A DNA stretch of 64,000 nucleotides from Acidobacteriota bacterium (GTDB lineage Bacteria > Acidobacteriota > Terriglobia > UBA7540): the NCBI GenBank assembly GCA_021817045.1, contig JAKAWG010000009.1:35923-99922 (forward strand), in the 5' to 3' direction. Below, in pieces: positions 34,465-43,243 of the stretch (position 1 is its first letter; each line of letters begins with the position of its first letter). A program made the translations under genes and the position numbers. Below the pieces are notes generated by a model, which searched no databases, was not told where the DNA came from, and saw only the letters and a program-made list of their open reading frames with translations.

Positions 34465-36837
34465 ATGCCTATTATACCGAGCTCTCAGCGGAGGGGTTCG
34501 CAGCACAGCGCGGCGCGGTTTTTCACGTTGCTCGCACTCGCACCCACGCTCAGCTTTTGCTCGCCGGTCGCAGCGCAGCAGGCATGTCAAGTCCCACCTG
34601 AGTTTCGTAATCCCCAGACGACGCTGACCATTCGCGCCGATTCGCAGGAGAAAATCGGAAATGTTTACAGGCTGCAAGGTCACGTCGTGATCACCTACCG
34701 GTCAATGCGGATCGCGGCCGATCGGGTGACATTTGATGATGCGACTGGAGAAATTGTGGCGCGCGGCCACGTCACCTTCGATGACCCGAAAGGGCACTTC
34801 GAAGCGGACTCGGGCGATTACAATGTCAATAACGACCGGGGTTGGTTCACCAACGCGCGCGGATACGTGCGTTATGCGCCGCCGAAGGGCTCAGGTGAAA
34901 CGGAAGCGACCCCGCTGTATTTGCGGGCTGCCCGCATCGAGCGGATCAACGCGGACACGTTTGCGGTCGAGCGCGTACAGGCCAGTTCGTGCGCGAATCC
35001 GAACCGGGGGCTCGCCTTCAACCTTGCGCACGCGAAGCTTCAGCTCAGCCGGAACCTGACGGGCCGCAGCGCGGTGTTCAGGTTCCTGGGCGTGCCCATT
35101 CTCTACTTTCCTTATTTCCGTGTTTCCGCCAATCGCAAGGCGCGCCAGAGCGGGCTGCTGCTGCCGCAGATCGGCGAAAGTACGCAGAAGGGTTTCATTC
35201 TGGGCGACGGGTTCTTTTGGGCTATCAACCCGAGTGCGGACCTGACGCTGGGCGTTCAGGATTTCACCTTGCGGGGGATCGGTTTTACGGGACGTTTCCG
35301 CGCCCGGCCAAGTCCCACAAGCACTATCACAGCGGATTTCTTCGCAATCAATGACCGCGCCAGAGGTTCCTTGCGGACTTTGCGCGCGCCCGGCGGCAGC
35401 GTTGACGTGGTGGGAGAATCGGAGGACATCGGAGACGGCTTCCGCGGCGTCGTCAACGTAGACTACGTCAATACCCTGGCCTTTCGTGAAACGTGGTCGA
35501 ACAATTTTAACAGTGCCGTCTTTTCCGAAGCGCGCCAAACGGGTTTCCTCAGCAAGAATTTCGACGCGTACAGCTTGAACCTCTACGCGTCGCGTTACCA
35601 GGACTTCCTCTCCGCTGCACCGGTGAACGAACAGTCGATCATTATCCGCCAGTTACCCAGCGTCTCGTTTTCGGGCGCAGATCAGGAACTGGGCCGCTCC
35701 CCTCTTTATTTCTCGTTTGATACTTCAGCCGCCGGGGTCGGACGGTCCGAGCCGGGATTCCGCACGCCCGCAATGACCGGACGAGTAGATCTATTCCCCC
35801 GCCTAACTCTACGTACACGGCCCTTCTGGGGTTTTCGCCTGACCCCGACGGCAGGCTTCCGCGAGACATACTACAGCACCAGCTTGAAGCCGGACCACAG
35901 CCCGGTAAACCGCTCTCTGGCGGAACTTTCCGTGGATCTCCGGCCGCCTTCCTTTGCGAAGGTGTTTTCGCGCCCCCTATGGGGCCGCCGCTTTGAGCAC
36001 ATCATCGAGCCGGACATTAAGTATCACCTGGTCAAACCTACCGATCCGCAAAGCATTTTTGACATTGTGCCATTCGGCACGACGGATTTCTTGACAGACG
36101 ACAATGAGCTCCAATTCTCGCTGACCAATGCACTTCTTGAGCGAAAGGATACGACGAAGGCTGACGGAAGCCACCCGTCTGCCCGCGATCTGCTCTCCTG
36201 GACGTTGAAGCAGAAATATTTCTTCGATCCGACGTTCGGCGGCGTTGTCGTGCCCGGCAGCGAAGTCCCGATTTCGCCCGCGCTATCTTTGACGGGTTTT
36301 GCCTTTCCGCTGGGGCGGAATTGGTCGCCGCTGGATTCAGATCTGACTTTCTCCCCCACCGACCATTTCAATGCGGAGCTGCGGACGGATATTGACCCGC
36401 AAGTGGGCGGCTTGCTGAATGCCGGCATCACCGCGGAAGCGGTGACCCGACCGGTGGAGCTTGCCTTTACGGACTTCTTCATAAACCACACGGTGCTCCA
36501 GCCCGCGCCGATCGCGCCAACGGTCCCGCTAATGTCTCTGCCGAGCTTCAATCTCCTGGATCTGACCGCGAGCCACGGCGACCCTTCCAAGCGAGGCCTG
36601 AGCGAGGGTATTCGGTTCGACTACAACCTTTCGCAAAACATCATGGAAGATTTTGTGGGGCAGGTCAGCTACAATTTTGGCTGTTTCGGTTTGAATGCGC
36701 AGATTGAGAGGTTCAACCTGGGGGCTATCCGCAACGAAACCATGTTCCGGATTTCCATCACTTTGGGTAACATCGCTACTTTCGGCAGCCTGAAGCCGGC
36801 GCAGTTGTTGCAGCGGCAGTTGCAGCAGTTTCCCTGA
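34465..36837 (+). CDS. lptD: LPS-assembly outer-membrane protein LptD
   Basis: 790 residues. A signal peptide (FTLLALAPTLSFCSPVAAQQ) ends near residue 39. Residues about 55-170 form the OstA/LptA-like periplasmic domain (TLTIRADSQEKIGNVYRLQG, IAADRVTFDDATGEIVARG). The rest is the large beta-barrel, with LGVPILYFPYFRVSANRKAR and an internal sequence pattern typical of LptD. It inserts LPS into the outer leaflet of the outer membrane together with LptE, which is not in the window. The start codon overlaps the divergent promoter region; a plus-strand TATAGAAT lies 20-30 bases upstream, so an initiation site slightly downstream is possible. Confidence 0.93.
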   Translation: MPIIPSSQRRGSQHSAARFFTLLALAPTLSFCSPVAAQQACQVPPEFRNPQTTLTIRADSQEKIGNVYRLQGHVVITYRSMRIAADRVTFDDATGEIVARGHVTFDDPKGHFEADSGDYNVNNDRGWFTNARGYVRYAPPKGSGETEATPLYLRAARIERINADTFAVERVQASSCANPNRGLAFNLAHAKLQLSRNLTGRSAVFRFLGVPILYFPYFRVSANRKARQSGLLLPQIGESTQKGFILGDGFFWAINPSADLTLGVQDFTLRGIGFTGRFRARPSPTSTITADFFAINDRARGSLRTLRAPGGSVDVVGESEDIGDGFRGVVNVDYVNTLAFRETWSNNFNSAVFSEARQTGFLSKNFDAYSLNLYASRYQDFLSAAPVNEQSIIIRQLPSVSFSGADQELGRSPLYFSFDTSAAGVGRSEPGFRTPAMTGRVDLFPRLTLRTRPFWGFRLTPTAGFRETYYSTSLKPDHSPVNRSLAELSVDLRPPSFAKVFSRPLWGRRFEHIIEPDIKYHLVKPTDPQSIFDIVPFGTTDFLTDDNELQFSLTNALLERKDTTKADGSHPSARDLLSWTLKQKYFFDPTFGGVVVPGSEVPISPALSLTGFAFPLGRNWSPLDSDLTFSPTDHFNAELRTDIDPQVGGLLNAGITAEAVTRPVELAFTDFFINHTVLQPAPIAPTVPLMSLPSFNLLDLTASHGDPSKRGLSEGIRFDYNLSQNIMEDFVGQVSYNFGCFGLNAQIERFNLGAIRNETMFRISITLGNIATFGSLKPAQLLQRQLQQFP

Positions 36838-36852
36838 CCCAGGAGATTATCT

Positions 36853-37827
36853 ATGGCGTTTCCAATTCACCGCCCTCGCCGGCTGCGCCGCAATGAAGCG
36901 CTGCGCAGCCTGACGCGTGAAACGACGCTCGGCGTACCGTCGCTGATTTATCCTATCTTCGTGTGCCCCGGGCGGGGCGTGAGGAGCGAAATCCAATCCA
37001 TGCCGGGCAATTACCGCTGGTCAGTGGACCTCGTGGCCGAGGAGTGCAAGATGGTCCGGGACATGGGAATCCCCGGCGTCATCCTGTTCGGCATTCCGGA
37101 GCGCAAGGATGCCCAAGGCTCATGCGCGTACGACCCGGACGGTATTATCCAGCGCGCGGTGCGGGCGGTAAAAAAGGCTGCGCCGGAACTGCTTGTGATT
37201 TGCGACACATGCCTGGACGAATACACGGATCATGGCCACTGCGGAGTAATCAAGGACGGCGAAGTTGATAACGACGCGACTCTTGAACTGCTCGCCCGCG
37301 CAGCCGTGACGCAGGCGGAAGCCGGGGCGGATCTCGTTGCCCCTTCCGATATGATGGATGGAAGAGTCGGTCGCATCCGCGCGGCTTTGGACAAGCGCGG
37401 CTTTCAGCAAACTCCCATCCTGGCGTACTCGGCCAAGTATGCTTCGGCCTTCTACGGTCCCTTTCGCGAGGCTGCGGATTCGGCGCCGAAGTTTGGAGAT
37501 CGGAAGTCTTACCAGATGGACCCAGCCAATCAGCGCGAAGCAATGCGCGAGATTGCGCTCGACATTGAAGAAGGTGCCGACATTATCATGGTGAAACCCG
37601 CCATGCCTTACCTTGATGTTCTGGCGCTTGCCCGGCGCGAGTTTGATGTGCCCCTCGCGGCCTACCAGGTGAGCGGTGAATTTGCCCTGATTGAGGCCGC
37701 GGCGCGTAACGGCTGGGTGGAGAGAGACCGGATCATCATGGAGAGCCTTATTTCCATCAAGCGCGCCGGCGCCGGTATAATCCTCACGTATTTCGCCAAA
37801 GACGCCGCACGGCTCCTCAGTGCCTGA
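36853..37827 (+). CDS. hemB: Porphobilinogen synthase (delta-aminolevulinate dehydratase)
   Basis: 324 residues. It condenses two 5-aminolevulinate molecules into porphobilinogen for tetrapyrrole synthesis. The two Schiff-base lysines are in [14 protein letters not shown] and [12 protein letters not shown]. The zinc-binding form is indicated by three cysteines in [20 protein letters not shown] precedes the ATG, 15 bases after the lptD stop, so hemB may be read from the lptD promoter. It lies 330 bases from the convergent hemD-hemE fusion. Confidence 0.97.
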   Translation: MAFPIHRPRRLRRNEALRSLTRETTLGVPSLIYPIFVCPGRGVRSEIQSMPGNYRWSVDLVAEECKMVRDMGIPGVILFGIPERKDAQGSCAYDPDGIIQRAVRAVKKAAPELLVICDTCLDEYTDHGHCGVIKDGEVDNDATLELLARAAVTQAEAGADLVAPSDMMDGRVGRIRAALDKRGFQQTPILAYSAKYASAFYGPFREAADSAPKFGDRKSYQMDPANQREAMREIALDIEEGADIIMVKPAMPYLDVLALARREFDVPLAAYQVSGEFALIEAAARNGWVERDRIIMESLISIKRAGAGIILTYFAKDAARLLSA

Positions 37828-37924
37828 ACCTTGTAGCATAGGCAAAATTGACTTGGTTCGCCGGATCGCTTAACCTTCGATTTATGTCTCCGGAACGCCA
37901 ACGTCCCTGAAGAACACAATTCAA

Positions 37925-37999
37925 GGCGGGGTAGCTCAGTGGTAGAGCGAGGGTCTCATAATCCCTAGGTCGGGAGTTCGATCCTCCCCCCCGCTACCA
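37925..37999 (+). tRNA. tRNA-Met (CAU), elongator type
   Basis: Full cloverleaf of 75 bases including CCA. Acceptor GGCGGGG pairs with CCCCGCT (G1-U72), D arm GCTC/GAGC, anticodon loop CTCATAA with anticodon CAT, T arm GGGAG TTCGATC CTCCC, discriminator A and encoded CCA. The paired acceptor end argues against initiator tRNA; a tRNA-Ile2 with modified CAU is the alternative. Confidence 0.93.
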
Positions 38000-38040
38000 G
38001 ACCCGCAGCCGATCCATCTTGCTTGCTGAGTCTATCGAAG

Positions 38041-38148
38041 ATTACAAAATATAGTGACGACAGGTTCTGCAGCAGCGCTCTCCGAGCGCCGAACTGCCGG
38101 CGGCGGGACGCCGCCGCTACAGCATCGGGAGTCACTACAAGATGTAAT
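38041..38148. mobile_element. ~108-bp inverted-repeat element (MITE-like), copy 1
   Basis: ATTACAAAATATAGTGAC at the left end faces GTCACTACAAGATGTAAT at the right, an 18-base imperfect terminal inverted repeat. The interior is GC-rich hairpin sequence including CGCCGCCGCTAC. A second element of 110 bp with the same ends is at 63513-63622. There is no coding capacity. It lies between the tRNA and the stop codon of the hemD-hemE gene. Confidence 0.75.
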
Positions 38149-38153
38149 CCTCT

Positions 38154-40130
38154 TTAATGCCGTGCTGAATCTGCCCTAAGTGCATCTTTGATGCGGCGGC
38201 TTTCCTCGTGGACGGCGCGTATGAGCTCGATGACGTGTTCAACGGGTGTATCGGGCAGGACGCCGTGTCCGAGGTTGAAGATATGTCCTGGGCGCCCGGC
38301 GGCTTGGCGCAGGATTCTCGCCGCCCGCTGGCGAATGAAGGGTGGGTCGGCGTAAAGAACGACGGGGTCAAGATTCCCCTGCACCCCGATACCAGGGCCG
38401 AGCCGCTTCCAGGCGCTGTCTAGCTCCACATGAGCGTCGAGACCGATGACGCTTCCTCCCGCCTGCCGCATCATTTCGAGCAGCGCTCCCGTTCCGACGC
38501 CGAAGTGGATGATGGGGATACCGGCGGTCAATTGCTGAAAAAGCCGCCGCGAATAGGGGAAGACAAACTCCCGGTAATCGTGGGGTGAAAGGCACCCGGC
38601 CCAGGAATCAAAAACCTGCACGGCCTGAACGCCGGCGCCAATTTGCCCATTGATGTACTTCCCAAGGGCATCAACCAGCCGTTCCATCAAAGCGCGCCAG
38701 GCGCCCGGGTCGCGGTACATTAAGCTTTTGGTGTACCGAAAGTTTTTTGAGGCGCCGCCTTCTATGAGATAAGAGGCGACGGTAAACGGCGCGCCGCTAA
38801 AGCCGATGAGTGGGGTCTGCGAACTCAGGGCGGACCGTGTGCGCCGCACGGCCTCGAAGACGTAATCCAGCGAGTCCTCGACATTGACCTCGATCAGGCG
38901 GTCGATATCTTCGGCCGCTCTGACGGGCGGAGAAACTGACGGGCCGGAACCGTGCTCGTAATCCAAACGAAAGCCCATGGGCTCGGCAATGAGCAGCAAG
39001 TCTGCAAACAGGATGGCTGCGTCCGCGCCAATGCGCTCGGCAGCTTGAATGGTGATCTCGGCCACGAAATCCGGGTCCTTGCAAAGATCGAGAAAAGGCT
39101 TGCGGGCGCGCAGATCGCGGTACTCCTTCAAGTAGCGGCCTGCCTGGCGCATCAACCAAACGGGCGTGAACTCCGTCAGTTCCAGGCGGCACGCCTTCAT
39201 AAAGGCCGAATCGTGCCAGGCTGGCGGCGATGGCGCGGTCTCAGCCTCCTTCACCGCCGCTCGGGAGCGCGCCCCGTGATCCATTTCTTCAAGCAGGGAG
39301 CGAGCGCGTTTGGCAGCCTCGTTCACGAGCACGCCCATCTTGTGTGGCTTGGGTTCCAGATCGACTCGGATGCCGTGAGCGGCAATCGCCTCGCTGCAGG
39401 CTGGGCCAATCGAACAAACGACGGAGCGTCCGAGAGCCGCGCAAAAGGCGTCCCGGAGACCTTCCTGAGACGCCACCTCCATCACGTGATCCACCTGGAC
39501 AGCACTTGTGAACAGGACAACGCGCGCGCGGCCTTCGATGAGCGCTCGAAGCACCTCTTTCAGCGGCGTAAGGTCTTCTGGCAGCGCCCAGCGGTAGACG
39601 GGAACGCGAAGAACTTGCGCTCCACGTGCCGCGAGAGCCGCAAGAAAGGCTTGGTTCGCGCCGCCAGACTCCTGAACGGCGATTCGCCTGCCTTCTAGCG
39701 ATGAGTCCAGCCTATCGAGTTCGGCGATAATCTCGTGCCACGTATTTGGCTCCGGGACGCTGACGGTCTCTGCAATTCCTGCCTCGCGCGCCGCGCGGGC
39801 GGCCTTAGGCCCGCGAACGATTACAGTGGTTTGTGAGATCGCCTCGACGATCTCATGGAGCGGGAAACGTGTGGCGAGTGCCTTGAAAAGAGCTTGAGTG
39901 CCAACCCCGGTCATGAAGACAATCGTATCGATCTCGCCCGCCAGGAGCTTCTCTGCGAATTCGATTGCCGCGGTGTTTTCTTCCAATGGCACATCGCGCG
40001 TGGAGGGCGCCACGCGAGGGATACCGCCAAAGCGCGAGATCAGAGCGGCAATCTCTTTGGCATTGCGGCTCTCAAACGCTGCTACTTCCAGCCCTGCGAA
40101 GCTTGCGTTAAGGCGTTCGGTTTGAGGCAT
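38154..40130 (-). CDS. hemDE: Fused uroporphyrinogen-III synthase (HemD) and uroporphyrinogen decarboxylase (HemE)
   Basis: 658 residues. Residues about 1-255 are HemD: FAGLEVAAFESRNAKEIAAL, FMTGVGTQALF, VQESGGANQAFLAAL, LFTSAVQVDHVM. A linker of about 40 residues leads to HemE from about residue 305: FTPVWLMRQAGRYLKEYRDL, LFADLLLIAEPMG, GFSGAPFTVASYLIEGG, FDSWAGCLSPHDYREFVFPY and GHGVLPDTPVEHV. The protein would close hydroxymethylbilane to uroporphyrinogen III and decarboxylate it to coproporphyrinogen III. The frame has no break, so this is a true fusion. ATG at 40130 is preferred: a GTG at 40163 with an apparent ribosome site lies within a palindromic repeat (40140-40197). Confidence 0.93.
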   Translation of the reverse strand: MPQTERLNASFAGLEVAAFESRNAKEIAALISRFGGIPRVAPSTRDVPLEENTAAIEFAEKLLAGEIDTIVFMTGVGTQALFKALATRFPLHEIVEAISQTTVIVRGPKAARAAREAGIAETVSVPEPNTWHEIIAELDRLDSSLEGRRIAVQESGGANQAFLAALAARGAQVLRVPVYRWALPEDLTPLKEVLRALIEGRARVVLFTSAVQVDHVMEVASQEGLRDAFCAALGRSVVCSIGPACSEAIAAHGIRVDLEPKPHKMGVLVNEAAKRARSLLEEMDHGARSRAAVKEAETAPSPPAWHDSAFMKACRLELTEFTPVWLMRQAGRYLKEYRDLRARKPFLDLCKDPDFVAEITIQAAERIGADAAILFADLLLIAEPMGFRLDYEHGSGPSVSPPVRAAEDIDRLIEVNVEDSLDYVFEAVRRTRSALSSQTPLIGFSGAPFTVASYLIEGGASKNFRYTKSLMYRDPGAWRALMERLVDALGKYINGQIGAGVQAVQVFDSWAGCLSPHDYREFVFPYSRRLFQQLTAGIPIIHFGVGTGALLEMMRQAGGSVIGLDAHVELDSAWKRLGPGIGVQGNLDPVVLYADPPFIRQRAARILRQAAGRPGHIFNLGHGVLPDTPVEHVIELIRAVHEESRRIKDALRADSARH

Positions 40131-40139
40131 TGGATTTAT

Positions 40140-40197
40140 GTAGAGGCGGCGTGGGTCCGCCACCAGCGTTCTCCTGGCGAGGCAAACTTGCCGCTAC
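40140..40197. repeat. GTAG...CTAC palindromic repeat at the 5' end of hemDE
   Basis: Bounded by GTAG and CTAC, with internal pairs GGCGGC/CGCC, CCAGCG/CTGGCG and GGCAA/TTGCC. Same build as the copies at 50352, 61308 and 63542. It supplies part of the hemDE leader. Confidence 0.65.
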
Positions 40198-40686
40198 ACT
40201 GTTCAGTGCTCCTTTTCCTGGGCATGTCGTTGGATGAGCAAAGTCAAAGAGTAAAAATCGGCAAATTCGACGGAAATATCCAACAGATCGTAGTATTTCC
40301 CACACGTCGAAGCGGTCCCGTGCCTGAGCCAGATTGCCGGTCGCCTCTTCAACCCCATCAGATAATGATACTTCCATTCCGAGGATGCAATCGAAAGGGC
40401 TTGCTGCGCGAAGTGACGCGCGCGAGCTCGGTGGCGGCGCCGGATGAACAACGGCCAGAGATCTGCCCTCGAAAAGCGGCGGCACGCCGCCGCACTCCAA
40501 ACGGCTTCGTGTAAGACGAAGGAAATTCCAACGCGCCACGCTAATATGCCGGGTAAGGAAAGCGTGCCGATCCCGAGCGTCCTGCCGGATGGCCCGTGAT
40601 CGGCCAAAAGATCGGTGCCAGCCTTCACTTCCGCGTCCGGTCGCGGAACGAAACGAGAGGGCGCGCGGCTAGAGTAAGATTGCATC
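40198..40686. other. Intergenic region between hemDE and the SRAP gene
   Basis: No recognisable gene. A minus-strand open frame covers most of it but has no domain I know, includes a GCGGCGG-type repeat, and would start on top of the SRAP start codon; I treat it as chance. Confidence 0.5.
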
Positions 40687-41346
40687 ATGTGCGGACGCTA
40701 TAGGCTTACAGCAACAGATCGTGTTCGAGCGCGGCTGGGTTTGGACGACGATGGCTTGGACCTGAAGCCTTGCTACAACATCGCGCCTTCGCAGCCGGTT
40801 CCGATTGTGCGGCAATTCGACGGACACAGAATATTAAGCATGGCTCGCTGGGGGCTCGTGCCTTTCTGGGCCAAAGACCCGTCTATCGGCTACAAGATGA
40901 TCAACGCCCGCAGCGAGACCGTCGCGCAAAAGCCTGCGTTCAAGCAGAGCTTCGCGAGGCGTCGTTGCTTGATCCCCGCAGACTCGTTTTACGAATGGAT
41001 GAAAGACGGCCCGAGAAAGCGGCCGTTCAATATCGGAATGAAGGATGATTCGGTGTTTGCCTTCGCCGGCTTGTGGGATTCGTGGGAGCCGCCGGATGGT
41101 CCGCCCGTGGAATCCTGTACCATTCTCACGACGGCCGCAAACAGCCTAGTTTCCGCTCTTCATGACAGAATGCCCGTTATTCTGCCGCCTGAGCATTGCG
41201 AGGCATGGCTCAACGCTCCCGCGTCTGAGGCGTCGAGCTTGCTGCTGCCCTTCGATCCCGCCCCGATGAAGCGATACGAAGTCTCTTTGCTCGTGAACAA
41301 CCCCAAGAATGACAGCCCGGAATGCATCGCGCCGCTTGTAGCGTAG
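40687..41346 (+). CDS. SRAP-domain protein (YedK/HMCES-like abasic-site crosslinker)
   Basis: 219 residues, starting MCGRYRLT so that Cys2 becomes the N-terminal catalytic residue after methionine removal. Other family motifs: LKPCYNIAPSQPVPIVR, ARWGLVPFWAKD, INARSETVAQKPAF, RRCLIPADSFYEWM and LHDRMPVILPPEH. SRAP proteins form a thiazolidine crosslink with abasic sites in single-stranded DNA and shield them during replication. It stands alone, transcribed divergently from hemDE. Confidence 0.95.
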   Translation: MCGRYRLTATDRVRARLGLDDDGLDLKPCYNIAPSQPVPIVRQFDGHRILSMARWGLVPFWAKDPSIGYKMINARSETVAQKPAFKQSFARRRCLIPADSFYEWMKDGPRKRPFNIGMKDDSVFAFAGLWDSWEPPDGPPVESCTILTTAANSLVSALHDRMPVILPPEHCEAWLNAPASEASSLLLPFDPAPMKRYEVSLLVNNPKNDSPECIAPLVA

Positions 41347-41497
41347 CTAAATTCATTGGCGAGTGAAAAGCGAAACCGATTAGCCACCAGGTTACGGCTC
41401 TGTGTTCATGCCGGGAGGGGCCACGGCGCTCCCGCGCCATAAGCCCCCGGTTGTTGGAGTCCCCCGACCGGGCGACTGCTCCACTTTCGGATGCGCT

Positions 41498-41690
41498 TCA
41501 ATCCGAATTCGTAAGTTGAAAACAAACGACTTGCTGTAATCGCATGGAAATTAGGGTATAACCCACGTATTCCCAATGAGATAGATAGAACAATTTCAAC
41601 TTGCGCGAAGTTGGATTTTCACAGCTTAATCTATTGAAACTACAACGGTTAGTTCTCAACAAGGGCTCTCAACTTACGAATTCGGGTTGA
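41498..41690. mobile_element. 193-bp inverted-repeat element that truncates cas6
   Basis: CCGAATTCGTAAGTTGA at 41503-41519 is repeated perfectly inverted at 41669-41685. With two mismatches the match extends to about 23 bases, spanning 41498-41521 and 41667-41690. The interior is AT-rich, non-coding, and includes a second small palindrome (CAACTT/AAGTTG near 41602-41618). Resemblance of the minus-strand frame to Cas6 stops at the inner right edge of this element. No clear target-site duplication was seen. Confidence 0.65.
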
Positions 41691-42118
41691 GACCTTGCGC
41701 GGCCGATGCCACGCCGTCCTAGCTCCTCCAAAGTACAGATAAAATACGCGAGCCAATTGATGGCGCGGCCTACCAGGACGAGCTCAAGAGTGATCTCTTC
41801 GTTCTCCGAGTATCGGGAGCGGCCGTCCAGAGGCGGAGTGAGGACGAACGGGTGCGGCGCGTAGGTGTACTTCCGCATGATCGACGCGCCTTCGGGCACA
41901 GGCGTTTCGAAGACCTGCGAATACACGCAAGATTGCCCCAGACGCGAGTGGACGCAATCAACTTCGTGGGTCGGGCACGCGATGCTCTTGAACGCATAAC
42001 CGAAACCGCCGCGAAACGCGCCTCCCTTATATCCTGGAAGATGGAAGGCAGCGCAAGCTGGCCGACATCTGATCGCGAAATGGGCGACGGTGAGTTCGCT
42101 GATGAAGCTCGGAAGCAC
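41669..42118 (-). pseudogene. cas6: Truncated cas6 (CRISPR pre-crRNA processing RAMP endonuclease)
   Basis: About 145 codons match the N-terminal half of the RAMP Cas6 family (PF10040 type): LPGYKGGAFRGGFGYAFKSI, a cysteine-bearing loop ending QSCVYSQVFETPVPEG, YAPHPFVLTPP, and LELVLVGRAINWLAYFI with LEELGRRGIGRAR. Full Cas6 proteins of this type are roughly twice as long. The match ends at GRAR, where the inverted-repeat element at 41498-41690 begins; the last few codons are element sequence. The GTG start has no ribosome site. No other cas gene or array is in the window, so this is a relic of a lost CRISPR locus. Confidence 0.78.
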
Positions 42119-43243
42119 GGGTCAAAGCAGCTTCTGGTGCGGAGCAGCTATGCTACTCGACGTGACCCTCTCGCAAGCCGTGCCCGGTTATTTTGCAACC
42201 CGATGACCGCCTATTTATGTAAAAGGCGGGACTGGCGTTGTCCTCCTCTCCATGTGGATTTCTTTCGTTACTGTAACCGTTGGATCTACCGAATTGGACG
42301 TTCGCCGAAAAACGAAGCGCTGACCTATCGAAGCTTAAAGGAGATGCCTTCAACTTAGAGCCCGTGTGGTGAATGTAGCCTATTGATCTTGACAAGGTCG
42401 CAGGGAGTATGGTTAAGTTAAAAATAGGATCGCGCGTGCTTCCCCTCGCCATGCGCGCTGAGTGAACGATTCTCCCCTCGCATTGCAGTCAATTCCGGCT
42501 GGCACGGAGGACGTTGCCTTGCTCAAAAGCCGATTCCTTTGGCTCCCAACCCTCTGATTAGTCGGATCTAGGATTGCGCATGATACAAAGTCTGCATGGC
42601 GCACACTCTGGCGCACCTGGTGCACGAATTTACAAAACCGCAATCATCTGGATGTACGTTCCACCAAGCAAAAGGATGCCAACGAGCAAAAAAGAATCCT
42701 TAGGGGGTCATCAAATTAACTCATTGAAAACAAAGGGTAATTACAAGGAGCAATGACCAACAATCTCCCAAACACCATGTATCCGAATGATTCTAAAGGA
42801 GTAATTTGAACGGATCGTTGGTAAAGATCGAAGTTAAAGAAAATAGGACGCTTAGGCGAACTATTTGAGGAAAATGGCGAAATTGTTTGCTAAAAATCGC
42901 GCCGTTTCGCGCACTGTTAGAGTGCGGCAGCCCTTCGCTTCGCTCAAAAGCAGGCCTGCCGCCGACAACCACCCCGCCGCTTCACCATTCCCCTCATCGA
43001 CAAAGGAGGGGGAGTAGAGAATGGTCCGAGCTGGAGGCAAGCTGAAGAAAGCGGGAGCAAGCTCCCGCACTTCAAAGAACGAGTATGGAGTGCGGTGGCC
43101 TGCCACGTCATCGAAGAGAAGGAGAGACCGGGTTGATGGTCTATACAATTCTCGTCCGGTATTGGGAATGGGTTGGAGGAAGGGTTCCGCGCCCCAAGAT
43201 GGTCCTCATGACGACAAAAGAAAATCAAGAATTGCGGCTCGCC

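Larger units (their letters stand above)
41347..43243. other. 1.9-kb region of decayed accessory sequence
   Basis: It contains the cas6 remnant (41669-42118), the inverted-repeat element (41498-41690), and, from about 42130 to 42890, sequence that is more AT-rich than the flanks with no supportable gene. Several short open frames there have no ribosome site or recognisable domain. A perfect hairpin, GCGGGAGC/GCTCCCGC, lies at 43051-43068. No CRISPR repeats with regular spacing were found. Confidence 0.6.

Noticed and set aside
40203..40688. Minus-strand open frame between hemDE and the SRAP gene
   Set aside because: No recognisable domain, includes repeat-like GC palindromes, and would start on the SRAP start codon.
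41498..42118. CRISPR array near the cas6 remnant
   Set aside because: No direct repeats of 23-40 bases at regular spacing exist here; the only repeats are one inverted pair.
42130..42860. Possible phage or toxin-antitoxin remnant in the AT-rich stretch
   Set aside because: Short frames have no recognisable motif, start signal or paired-gene layout; composition alone is not enough.
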